DNA of 64,000 nt from JACVRW01 sp963819635 (GTDB lineage Bacteria; Actinomycetota; Thermoleophilia; Solirubrobacterales; Thermoleophilaceae), in NCBI GenBank assembly GCA_963819635.1, contig CAWFWX010000003.1, positions 1,178,001-1,242,000 of the forward strand, in the 5' to 3' direction. The position numbers were made by a program, and so were the translations under genes. Shown here piece after piece: positions 24,355 to 34,174 of the stretch. Position 1 is the stretch's first letter, and each line of letters starts with the position of its first letter. The notes beneath the pieces were generated by a model. It had not been told where the DNA came from. It saw only the letters and a program-made list of their open reading frames with translations, and searched no databases.

Positions 24355-25608
24355 CTATCCGCCGCCGTCGGGACGCCACTCCGGGATGATCTCGTCCGAG
24401 GTCGCCGCGTCCTCCGGGAGCACGATCTCCGGAACGCCGCTCTGCCACTGCCCGACGAGGAACTCGCCCTCCGGGCGGCCCTGCTCGTCCCAGCTCAGCG
24501 GGCCGAGGATCGTGTCGACTTCGTTCTCGCGCAGCCAGTCGGCGAGCTCGAGCTGGCGGTCGCGCTCGATCGTCCCGACCTCCTTCACCGCCGCCTGGAG
24601 CACCTCCGCCGTCGCGTAGGCGTCGGCCGCGTCCTCCGGCACCTCGGTGCCGCCGAACATCTCCTGGTACTTGGCGACGAACTCCTCGTTGCCGGGTGTG
24701 GCCGCCTCCTTCGAGTGGCTGACCGCGTAGAAGATGCCCTCGGTCGTCTCCTTGCCGATCGCCTTGGAGTACTGGTCGCCGAGCGACGGGGCCGTCGTCT
24801 GGTAGAGCATCTTCGGCGTGAAGTTGGCCTTCCGCAGCGCGCGCACCATGCCGACGCCGTCCTCGAAGGTCGCGCCGTGCACGACCACGTCGGGGTTCCT
24901 CGACTTGATCGCGCTGGCGATGCCGTCGAGGTTCGGGTTGTCGATCGTGTACGTCTCGCGATAGACCGTCTTGATCCCGGCCGCCTTGAGGATCTCCTCG
25001 ATGCCCTCCGAGGTCGGCTGCGCGAACGGGTCGTCGAGCGTCGGGTAGGCCGCCGTCTTCGGCCGCTCCGCCTCGGGAAGCTCGGTCACGTACTTCGCCC
25101 AGACCTCGCCCTGCTTGTCGGCGGTGGCCTGCTGAGCGAAGAACAGGTACTTGAAGCCGCGGTCGAAGAGCTCCGGCGCGCCGCCGGCCGGCTCGACGTA
25201 GAGCATCCGGTTTTTTTCCGCCACGGCGGACGCCGGCAGGTTGAGGAGCGACGAGAATGTGCCGAGCAGCAGGTCGACCTTGTCCTGGCTGATCAGGGCG
25301 TTGTAGTCCGCCACGATCGTGTTCTGGTTCGACTGGTCGTCCTTGATGACCATCTCGACCGGGCGCCCGTCGATCAGGCCGCCGCTGTCGTTGACCATCG
25401 CCTCCCAGACCTCGTAGCCCTGCTTGGCCGCCTTGCCGGGCTCCGAGAACTCGCCGGTCAGGGGGAGCGAGGCCCCGACCTTGACCGGGTCTCCACTGGC
25501 GTTTCCGCCACCGCCGCCACCACCGCCATCGTCGTCATCGCCGCAGCCGGCCGCGACGAGCACGGCCATGGTCAGCAGTGCGAGAACCAGCCAACGAAGC
25601 TTCCCCAT
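24355..25608 (-). CDS. ABC transporter substrate-binding lipoprotein (LivK/amino-acid-type)
   Basis: The 417-residue protein has a lipoprotein signal peptide (MGKLRWLVLALLTMAVLVAAGC, lipobox VAAGC) then an acidic/glycine linker and a type I periplasmic-binding fold (VGASLPLTGEFSEPGKAAKQG). It captures the ligand outside the membrane for the LivH/LivMG/LivF channel. ATG 25608 is preceded by a strong GGAGGAG ribosome-binding sequence. First gene of the 14-gene operon; two overlapping LacI-type operators lie 31-57 bp upstream of the ATG. Confidence 0.92.
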   Translation of the reverse strand: MGKLRWLVLALLTMAVLVAAGCGDDDDGGGGGGGGNASGDPVKVGASLPLTGEFSEPGKAAKQGYEVWEAMVNDSGGLIDGRPVEMVIKDDQSNQNTIVADYNALISQDKVDLLLGTFSSLLNLPASAVAEKNRMLYVEPAGGAPELFDRGFKYLFFAQQATADKQGEVWAKYVTELPEAERPKTAAYPTLDDPFAQPTSEGIEEILKAAGIKTVYRETYTIDNPNLDGIASAIKSRNPDVVVHGATFEDGVGMVRALRKANFTPKMLYQTTAPSLGDQYSKAIGKETTEGIFYAVSHSKEAATPGNEEFVAKYQEMFGGTEVPEDAADAYATAEVLQAAVKEVGTIERDRQLELADWLRENEVDTILGPLSWDEQGRPEGEFLVGQWQSGVPEIVLPEDAATSDEIIPEWRPDGGG

Positions 25609-25638
25609 TGTTGATCTCCTCCGCCTGTCCGGGCGTAT

Positions 25639-25665
25639 TGCAAACGTTTGCTGCAATCGTATGCA
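25639..25665. promoter_or_regulatory. Overlapping pair of LacI-family operators (4 and 5) upstream of the 14-gene operon
   Basis: TGCAAACGTTTGCt (25639-25652) and TGCAATCGTATGCA (25652-25665) share one base and have centres 13 bp apart. They lie between the binding-lipoprotein start (25608) and the 3' end of lacI (25691), where the operon promoter must be. Two adjacent sites suggest tighter control than at the single-site promoters. Confidence 0.82.
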
Positions 25666-25690
25666 GCCTATAGCTGCGGCGGGAACGCTG

Positions 25691-26732
25691 TCAAGGAAGG
25701 CGCGCGGTCGACTCACGCACCACGAGGCTGGGCTCGAGGCGGATCTCGCGCGACGGCAGCTCGCTGTCCTGCAGCCGTTCGAGCATCAGCTCGGCCGCCG
25801 CCCTCCCTATCTCATAGTGCGGAATGTGAATCGTCGTGAGTGGCGGCTGGAAGCGGGCCGCGAAGGGCATGTCGTTGAACCCCACGACCGACACCTCCTC
25901 CGGGCAGCGCACTCCGCGCTCCGCGAACACGTCGTAGCAGCCGAGCGCGAGCAGGTCGTTCGCGGCCGCGATCGCCGTGAACCGGCGCCCCTCGGCCATC
26001 AGCTGTCCGCACAGGCGGGCGCCCTCCGACTCCGTGAAGGCCTCGCCCACCAGGACCAGCTCGGGATCCGGCTCGTGGCCCGCGGCGCGCATCGTCTCCA
26101 GGAAGCTCTCGTGGCGATCGAACCCGGTCGAATAATCGAGCGGGCCCGCCGAGATGCGCGATGCGAGTGTGGCCGAGTGAGAGGAGATGCTCGACAGACA
26201 GCCGCATGCCCAACCGGTCGTCCGCCGTGGCCGAGCTCACGGGCAGCTCCTCCTGGCGCCTGTTCACGAGCACCAGCGGAGTGCCGCCCTCGAGCAGCGC
26301 GTCGTGGAGGCGGTGGTCGCGGCGCGCGGTCGCGGCGATGATCCCGTCGACCTGCCGGGCCCGCATCGTCTGCGAGTCGAGCAGCTCCCGCTCCGGATCG
26401 TTGTCGGTGTTGGCGATCAGCGGCGTGTATCCCGCCGTCTCCAGATGGTCCTCGATGCCGCGCAGTATCGGCGGGAAGAGCGGGTTGGTGAGGTCCGGGA
26501 TCAGCACGCCGATCGTGTAGGACCGGTTCGTCTTCAGCCCGCGAGCGATCGGGTTGGGCTGATAGCCCAGCTTCTCGGCCGCCTTGAGCACACGGCGCGC
26601 GGTCTCCTCGTTCACGAGCGCCCGCGTCTCCTCGTTCAGCGCCCGCGACACGGTGGCCGGGTGCACGCCGGCCACGCGCGCGACGTCTCGCAACGTCACG
26701 GCGCTGCCCTGTCTGACGTTCGGAGACGCCAT
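25691..26732 (-). CDS. LacI-family transcriptional regulator, interrupted by a one-base frame shift
   Basis: The N-terminal half encodes a LacI helix-turn-helix (VTLRDVARVAGVHPATVSRAL, hinge PNPIARGLKT) and the start of the sugar-binding-like core up to RIAHLGG. The frame is then lost at 26142-26147 (cgggcc); after one extra base is ignored, the next frame continues as GPLDYSTGFDRHESFLETM and runs to the normal LacI end LVVRESTARLP. The whole region is 1042 bp, i.e. 347 codons plus one base. Either a recent pseudogene or a sequencing error. It is the obvious candidate to bind the six palindromes, one of which lies just upstream of its own ATG. Confidence 0.85.
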
Positions 26733-26744
26733 CCACGAGCATTA

Positions 26745-26758
26745 TGCATACGTTTGCA
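26745..26758. promoter_or_regulatory. LacI-family operator 6 (divergent lacI / MFS)
   Basis: TGCATACGTTTGCA lies 12 bp upstream of the lacI ATG (26732, minus strand) and 15 bp upstream of the MFS GTG (26774). It predicts autoregulation and co-regulation of the exporter gene. Confidence 0.78.
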
Positions 26759-26773
26759 GTGCCGCCCGAGCCC

Positions 26774-28408
26774 GTGACAGATACCGCCCTCCCCACCAAG
26801 CCGGCCACGCCGGCGGACGAGGCCGCGCTGGCTCCGCTGCGCCGGCCCGGCTTCCGTGCGGCGTGGACGGCGCTTGCGGGCTCGCAGCTCGTGATCTGGA
26901 TGAACACCGTCGGCGCCGTGACGGTGATAGCCGCGCTGTCCGACTCCCCGACGCTGATCGCCCTCGTACAGACAGCCAACAGCGTGCCGGCCGTGTTGCT
27001 CGCGCTCCTCATGGGCTCGGTGGCGGACATCGTCGACCGCAGGCGCTTCGCGATCGCGTCGCAGGCCTGGATGCTCGCCTCGGTGGCCGCGCTCGCGGCG
27101 CTGACTCTGGCCGACCTGATCACGCCGGGGCTCGCGCTCGCGCTCACCTTCGCGCTGGGCGCCGGCATGGCCACCACCTTCGTGATCTACCAGGCGCTGA
27201 CGCAGGACTTCGTTCCGCGCTCCGAGCTGATGGCGGCGGTGGCGCTCAACGGCGTGGCCATCAACCTCGCGCGCGCGATCGGCCCGGCGCTGGCCGGCCT
27301 GATCATCGCCGCGATGAGCGCCGGTGCGCTGTTCGCGGTCGAGGCCGGCCTGCTCGCCCTGATCGTGGGACTCGTGCTGCTGCGCGTTCGACCGCCGGGT
27401 CCGGTGCGCGCATCCGGCGAGCGACTGGCGCCCGCCGTGCGTGCCGGCATCCGGTTCGTTCGCTTCTCCCCGGCGGTGCGCACGGTGCTCCTCCGCGGCG
27501 CCGCCTTCTCGGTGTCGGCGAGCGCGCTCTGGGCGCTTCTGCCGGTCGTCGCGCTCGGGCGGCTCGGACTGTCGGAAAGCAGCTTCGGACTGCTGATGGG
27601 TTGCGTCGGAACCGGCGCGATCCTCGGCGCGACCATGCTCCCCCGGTTGCGCCGCCGCTTCGCCTTCGACCGCATGATCGCGCTCGCGAGCCTGGGCCTG
27701 GCGGGCGGCCTTCTGGCTCTCGCCTACATTCCGTGGGCTGAGCTGGTGGCGTTCACCCTGCTCCTGACCGGCGCGTGCTGGCTGACCGTCCTGTCGTCGC
27801 TCAACACGTCGGCTCAGCGGGTGGCTCCGGGCTGGGTTCGGGCGCGCACGCTCGCCGCCTTTCAGCTGGTCATGCAGGGCGGACTGGCGGCCGGCAGCCT
27901 GACCTGGGGACTGGTCACAGGCGCAGCGAACGTCGAGACCGCGCTCACGATCGCGGCGGGCGGGCTGGTCGCCGGCGTTGCGCTCGCACGCCGCTGGCCG
28001 CTCGCCGAATCCGAGCGCAGCGACCTCACGCCGGCGGGCGTATGGTCCGACCCCAATGTGAGCCTCGAACCGCGGCCCGACGACGGGCCGGTCTTGATCA
28101 CGGTCGAATACGAGATCGACGCGGCGGACGCCGAGCGCTTCGTCTCGGCGATGCAGGAGCTCAGCCGAATCCGCCGCCGCGACGGCGCCTCGCGCTGGAA
28201 CCTCTACGCGGACCTCGAACGGCCCGGCGCGTACGTCGAGACGTTCGTGGTCGACTCATGGTCGGAGCACCTCCGCCAGCACGAGCGTCTCACCGTTGCC
28301 GACCTCGAGCTGACAAGGCTCACGAAGTCGTTCCATCAGGGTGATGAGCCGCCCCTGGTACGGCACCTGCTGTGGGCGCCGGCGACGCTCGAGCCCCGTG
28401 AGCGCTAA
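26774..28408 (+). CDS. MFS transporter (EntS-like) with a C-terminal antibiotic-biosynthesis-monooxygenase-like domain
   Basis: About residues 1-430 form a twelve-helix major-facilitator protein of the MFS_3/EntS type (GSVADIVDRRRFAI is the loop 2-3 motif). About residues 440-544 (VLITVEYEIDAADAERFV onward) look like a dimeric alpha/beta-barrel ABM-like domain, an arrangement known in this MFS group. It is probably a drug or metabolite exporter. I chose GTG 26774 because the ATG at 26744 would translate through operator 6. It may be induced with the island. Confidence 0.8.
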   Translation: MTDTALPTKPATPADEAALAPLRRPGFRAAWTALAGSQLVIWMNTVGAVTVIAALSDSPTLIALVQTANSVPAVLLALLMGSVADIVDRRRFAIASQAWMLASVAALAALTLADLITPGLALALTFALGAGMATTFVIYQALTQDFVPRSELMAAVALNGVAINLARAIGPALAGLIIAAMSAGALFAVEAGLLALIVGLVLLRVRPPGPVRASGERLAPAVRAGIRFVRFSPAVRTVLLRGAAFSVSASALWALLPVVALGRLGLSESSFGLLMGCVGTGAILGATMLPRLRRRFAFDRMIALASLGLAGGLLALAYIPWAELVAFTLLLTGACWLTVLSSLNTSAQRVAPGWVRARTLAAFQLVMQGGLAAGSLTWGLVTGAANVETALTIAAGGLVAGVALARRWPLAESERSDLTPAGVWSDPNVSLEPRPDDGPVLITVEYEIDAADAERFVSAMQELSRIRRRDGASRWNLYADLERPGAYVETFVVDSWSEHLRQHERLTVADLELTRLTKSFHQGDEPPLVRHLLWAPATLEPRER

Positions 28409-28411
28409 CCC

Positions 28412-28858
28412 CTACTCCCGCACGATGAGGATCGTCCCCACGGCGAGCAGCGCGATCCCAAACAGCTTGTCCCAGGTGATCGCGCGCTCCTCCAGGCCGA
28501 GCACGCCGAGGCGGTCGAGCACGACCGACGCCGTCAGCTGCCCGGCGATGACGGCGACCGTGACACCGCCCGCGCCCAGCTCCCGGACGCCGATCAGCGA
28601 CGCGAGGACGATGGCAACGCCACCGACGCCGCCGACGACCCAGTAGTACCAGGCCGGCGACTCGACACCCTCGATGTCGCGAATGCCGCCCGCGAACACG
28701 TAGGTGATGACCAGCACCAGGATCGTGCCAACCAGGAAGTTCACGCTCACCGCGCCGAACGTCCCGACCTTCTTCGAGAGCACGTTGTTGGCCGCCGGCT
28801 GCGCGGCCACGAACCCTCCGGCCGCGACGGTCACCAAGACCGCCAGCTCCTTGCTCAC
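28412..28858 (-). CDS. DMT-family (YdcZ/DUF606-like) small membrane transporter
   Basis: The 148-residue protein has five predicted membrane helices and the motifs QPAANNVLSKKVGTFGAVSV and GQLTASVVLDRLGVLGL typical of DUF606/YdcZ half-size EamA transporters, which work as dimers. Substrate unknown. Its GTG start overlaps the polA stop by 4 bp, so it is likely transcribed from the polA promoter; it converges with the MFS gene. Confidence 0.8.
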   Translation of the reverse strand: MSKELAVLVTVAAGGFVAAQPAANNVLSKKVGTFGAVSVNFLVGTILVLVITYVFAGGIRDIEGVESPAWYYWVVGGVGGVAIVLASLIGVRELGAGGVTVAVIAGQLTASVVLDRLGVLGLEERAITWDKLFGIALLAVGTILIVRE

Positions 28859-31473
28859 TTCGCCTCGAGCCAGTTCTCGCCGACGCCGACATCCACCCCG
28901 AGCGGTGGATCCATCTCGAACGCGTGCGCCATCTCGCGCTCGATGATCTCGGATGCCATGGCCACCTCGTCGTCTGGCGTCTCGAAGAGCAGCTCGTCGT
29001 GGATCTGGAGGACGAGCCTCGTGCGCAGGCCGGCGCCGCGCAGCTCGTCGCGCGCCCGCACCATCGCGAGTTTCATGATGTCCGCCGCGGAGCCCTGGAT
29101 GACCATGTTCACCGCGAGCCGCTCGCCCAGCGAGCGGGTCTGGAACTGGCGCGAGCGGAGCTCGGGGACGCGCCGGATGCGGCCGAACAGCGTGGTCACG
29201 TGGCCCTCCTCGCGTGCGCGCTCGATCGTCTCCTCGATGAACGCCCTCACGCGCGGGAAGCGCTCCAGGTATGCGTCGATGAACTCCTGTGCCTCGTCCT
29301 TCTCGATCTGGAGGCGGTCGGCTAGGCCGAACGCGGACAGCCCGTAGACGATGCCGTAGTTGACCATCTTGGCCTTCGAGCGCGTGCCCGGGTCCGACCT
29401 GCCGCCCAGGATCGCCTCGGCGGTCGCGGTGTGCACGTCCTCGCCGCGCCGGAAGATCTCCTTCAGCACCGGCTCGTCCGCGATGTGCGCGAGCAGCCGG
29501 AGCTCCACCTGGGAGTAGTCGGCCGAGATCAGCTGGTTGCCCGGCTCGGCGACGAAGCAGGCGCGGATCTCGCGTCCCTGCTCGGTGCGAATCGGGATGT
29601 TCTGGAGGTTCGGATCGGTGCTCGACAGGCGTCCGGTGGCGGTGGCCGTCTGGTTGAAGGTCGTATGGAGGCGGCCGTCGTCGCCGATCAGCTCGGGGAA
29701 GGCGTCGAGGTAGGTCGACTTCAGCTTCGTGACCTCTCTCCACTCCTCGATCGCCGGGATGATCTCGTGCTCGTCGCGGATCGCCTGGAGCACGCGCGCG
29801 TCGGTGGAGAAGCCCGTCTTCCCGCGGCGCTTGCGCGACAGCCCCAGGTTCTCGAACAGGATCTGTCCGAGCTGCTGCGGGGAGCCGATCGTGAACTCCT
29901 CGCCGGCCAGGTCCCAGACGCGCCGCTCGAGCTCGGCCGCACGCGCCCCGAAGCGCTCGCTGATCCCGTGCAGGCGCTCGACGTCGAGCTTCACGCCGGC
30001 CCGCTCCATCTCCACCAGCACGTCGACGAGCGGCAGCTCGACCTCGTGGAACAGGCGCGTCAGGCCGTCCTCCTCGAGGCGGGCGCGCTGGCGCTCGGCG
30101 AGCACGCGCGTCACGACCGCGCGCTCGGCGATCCCGTTCGCGCCCTCCACGGCGGCCGCGATGCCGGCCTCGGCGGTGAGCTCGTCGAGCGGGTAGCCGC
30201 GCCGCGCGGGGTCGATCAGATAGGCGGCGATCATCGTGTCGTGCTCGAGGTTCACGGCGGGCGCGGCCTCCTCGCTCACCGCCGTCGTCTTCCAGTCGTG
30301 GTAGACGACGGGCCGCTCGCCGCGCGCCATCGCGAGAGCGGTGAGGGTCTCGCATTCGGCCACGAGCACCTCTCCGCCCGCGTAGGCGGCCACCTCCATC
30401 GGTCCGAGCGGCGGGCCGCCGACGTCGAGCGTCTCCTGGCCGTCCTGCTCGCCGGCCGGGCGCGGCCGCTCCGCCGCCAGCGCCACCAGATCGCCGTCGA
30501 GCGAGCCCAGCTCGGCGAGCGGCGCCTGACGCGCCTTGGTGTGGACGACCTCCTCGGCGCGCTCGGCCGGCGCAGCGGCCTCGCCCTCGCCGAGCGCCTC
30601 CTCCAGGCGCTCGAGCGGCGCACGCAGCTCGAACTCGCGGAAGGTCTCGCGGAGCCGCGAGCGGTCGGGCTCGCGTGCGGCGATGTGGTCCAGGTCGACG
30701 CTGCCGAGGTCGATGTCGCGGATGGCGGTGGCGAGCGTCTTCGAGACCCGCGCGTCCTCCGCGTGGTTCTCGAGGTTCTCCTTGCGCTTGGCGCCCGAGA
30801 TCTTGTCGATGTTGCCGAGCACGCCCTCGAGCGAGCCGTGCTCCTGGAGCAGCTGCGAGGCGGTCTTCTCGCCGATCCCGGGAACGCCCGGGATGTTGTC
30901 CGAGGTGTCGCCCTTCAGCCCGACGAAGTCGGGGATCAGCTCCGGCGCGATGCCGTACCGGTCGATCACCGCGTCGCGGTCGTAGACCTTCGTCTCGGTG
31001 ATGCCACGGCTCGTGGCCATCACGCGCACCCCCGGCTCGATCAGCTGAAAGAGGTCCCGATCGCCGGTCACGACCATGACCTCATAGCCCTGCTCGCGAG
31101 CCTGGTGCGCGATCGTGGCGATCACGTCGTCGGCCTCGTAGCCGTCCACGCGGACGTTCTCATAGCCGAACGCGTCCACGAGCGGCTGCATGTAGGGCCA
31201 CTGCTCGGCCAGCAGGTCGGGCTTCGAGTCGCGCTGCGCCTTGTACTCCTCGTAGACCTCCTTGCGGCCCGACATCCCGGCGTCCCAGACGACCAGCGTG
31301 GGCTTCACCCCATACTCGGAGATGATCTTCACGAGCATCGAGGCGAAGCCGAAGATCGCGTTCGTGGGCTGCCCCTTGGAGGTCGCGATCGACTCGGGAA
31401 GGGCGAAAAAAGCGCGATAAACGAGGCTGTTCCCGTCGATGAGGAACAGCTCTTTGGACGACTCGGGCGGCAC
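28855..31473 (-). CDS. polA: DNA polymerase I
   Basis: The 872-residue protein has the N-terminal 5'-3' exonuclease (LFLIDGNSLVYRAFF, GYEADDVIATI, VVTGDRDLFQL, GLKGDTSDNIPGVPGIG), a middle proofreading-like domain and a C-terminal polymerase with motif A SADYSQVELRLLAHIADE, motif B RSKAKMVNYGIVYGLS and motif C LVLQIHDELLFE. In the middle domain the FxxDTET metal-binding motif is replaced by EVLVAECET, so 3'-5' exonuclease activity is probably lost, as in Taq and mycobacterial PolA. It repairs gaps and removes RNA primers. GTG start at 31473. Confidence 0.96.
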   Translation of the reverse strand: MPPESSKELFLIDGNSLVYRAFFALPESIATSKGQPTNAIFGFASMLVKIISEYGVKPTLVVWDAGMSGRKEVYEEYKAQRDSKPDLLAEQWPYMQPLVDAFGYENVRVDGYEADDVIATIAHQAREQGYEVMVVTGDRDLFQLIEPGVRVMATSRGITETKVYDRDAVIDRYGIAPELIPDFVGLKGDTSDNIPGVPGIGEKTASQLLQEHGSLEGVLGNIDKISGAKRKENLENHAEDARVSKTLATAIRDIDLGSVDLDHIAAREPDRSRLRETFREFELRAPLERLEEALGEGEAAAPAERAEEVVHTKARQAPLAELGSLDGDLVALAAERPRPAGEQDGQETLDVGGPPLGPMEVAAYAGGEVLVAECETLTALAMARGERPVVYHDWKTTAVSEEAAPAVNLEHDTMIAAYLIDPARRGYPLDELTAEAGIAAAVEGANGIAERAVVTRVLAERQRARLEEDGLTRLFHEVELPLVDVLVEMERAGVKLDVERLHGISERFGARAAELERRVWDLAGEEFTIGSPQQLGQILFENLGLSRKRRGKTGFSTDARVLQAIRDEHEIIPAIEEWREVTKLKSTYLDAFPELIGDDGRLHTTFNQTATATGRLSSTDPNLQNIPIRTEQGREIRACFVAEPGNQLISADYSQVELRLLAHIADEPVLKEIFRRGEDVHTATAEAILGGRSDPGTRSKAKMVNYGIVYGLSAFGLADRLQIEKDEAQEFIDAYLERFPRVRAFIEETIERAREEGHVTTLFGRIRRVPELRSRQFQTRSLGERLAVNMVIQGSAADIMKLAMVRARDELRGAGLRTRLVLQIHDELLFETPDDEVAMASEIIEREMAHAFEMDPPLGVDVGVGENWLEAK

Positions 31474-31530
31474 CGCTCAACCCTATCGACGGACCCGGCC
31501 GCGCTCCTCTTCGAGCGAACGACAGCATTG

Positions 31531-31584
31531 AGGACAGGGGGCTGTCCTGCCTAAGGGCCCTATACGGGCCACAAAGCAGGACAG
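31531..31584. repeat. Nested inverted repeats in the polA/malic enzyme intergenic region
   Basis: AGGACAG (31531-31537) pairs with CTGTCCT (31542-31548). The latter, extended as CTGTCCTGC (31542-31550), can alternatively pair with GCAGGACAG (31576-31584), enclosing a second stem GGCCC/GGGCC around TATAC. The two structures are mutually exclusive. It lies in the 182-bp divergent gap upstream of polA and malic enzyme. Function unknown: dispersed palindromic element or regulatory RNA structure. Confidence 0.5.
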
Positions 31585-31655
31585 TTGCGTTCGAGCTCAC
31601 CCATCAATGCCGTCGTTCGCTGGCAGCACGCGGGCCGCCCGTATCATCAGCCGCG

Positions 31656-33109
<1,454 letters not shown>

Positions 33110-33110
<1 letters not shown>

Positions 33111-34174
33111 TGCGCGTCGCGGTCACCGGCGCGACCGGGATGATCGGACGCGCGGTTGTCGATGCTCTGGAGGAGCGTGGTGATGAGGTCACGCCGCTCT
33201 CGCGCTCGACCTACTGGAAGCGGCCGAAAGAGGAGCCGCCGCCGCTCGACGCGCTTCGCGGGCGCGACGCGGTCGTGCACCTCCTCGGGGAGCAGATCGC
33301 GCAGCGGTGGACGGACGACGCCAAGCGCGAGATCCGCGACTCGCGCGTCCTCTCCACCCGCAACCTGGTGAGCGCGCTCGGCGAGCTGCCCGAGGCCGAG
33401 CGGCCGGGTGTTCTCATCTCGCAGTCGGCTGTCGGCCGCTACGGCCACCGCGGCGACGAGCGGCTCGACGAGTCGGCCGCCGGCGGCGACGACTTCCTGG
33501 CACAGGTGTGCGCCGCCTGGGAGGCCGAGGCGCTCCGCGCCGGGGAGCTCGGCATGCGCGTCGTCCTGAACCGCACCGGGATGATCCTGTCCGACTCGGG
33601 CGGCGCGCTCGAGAAGATGCTTCCCTTCTTCAAGGCAGGGATCGGCGGGCCGGTGGCCGGCGGGAAGCAGTACGTGCCCTGGGTGCACCTGGACGACGTG
33701 GTCGGCGCGATCCTGTTCGAGCTGGACACTCAGGCGGCGAGCGGGCCCGTGAACGTCACGGCCCCCGAGCCCGCCACCAACACGGAGCTCTCGAAGGCGC
33801 TCGGCCGGGTCCTGCGCCGCCCCGCGTTCGCACCCGTCCCCGCGCTCGCCGTGAAGGCGCTCTACGGCGAGATGGCCGACATCGTGATCACCGGCCAGCG
33901 TGCGGTCCCCGCCCAACTCAACCGGCTCGGCTACGCGTTCAAGCAGCCGGCACTCGAGGCGGCCCTGCAGCGACGCTACCGGGAGCAAGCGCGCGGGATC
34001 CTGACCACGAGGTCCTTCCTGCTGAGGCTCCCCTCCCCCGGACGGCCGCTCACCTTGCACCACGTGAAGCGGCCCGTGGAGAAGTCCGCGACCGCGCGGA
34101 AGGGATGGCCGATCACGCCGCCCGGCAGGCTCTCGCTCGACGGCAGGTCGCTCGTCACGGCGATGCAGTCGTAG
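33110..34174 (+). CDS. TIGR01777-family NAD-dependent epimerase/dehydratase (YfcH-like), with an anomalous C-terminal extension
   Basis: An extended-SDR protein: MRVAVTGATGMIGRAVVDAL (Rossmann), ISQSAVGRYGHRGDE (YxxxK-like region), MRVVLNRTGMILSDSGGALEKM and YVPWVHLDDVV are typical of the TIGR01777 group related to cell-division inhibitor SulA-like proteins. The family usually ends near residue 290-300, at EAALQRRY here; the frame continues 65 more codons through a real minus-strand gene (33976-34614). Loss of the normal stop by a one-base indel near 33960-34004 is likely (a TGA at 34002 lies in the next frame). Start overlaps the malic enzyme stop. Confidence 0.83.

Noticed and set aside
28412..30355. 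A 647-residue fusion of the YdcZ-like transporter with upstream sequence
   Set aside because: The upstream part is a polA shadow; the GTG at 28858 with 4-bp overlap is the natural start.
29431..31554. 707-codon plus-strand frame opposite polA
   Set aside because: Antisense shadow; PolA motifs on the other strand are unambiguous.
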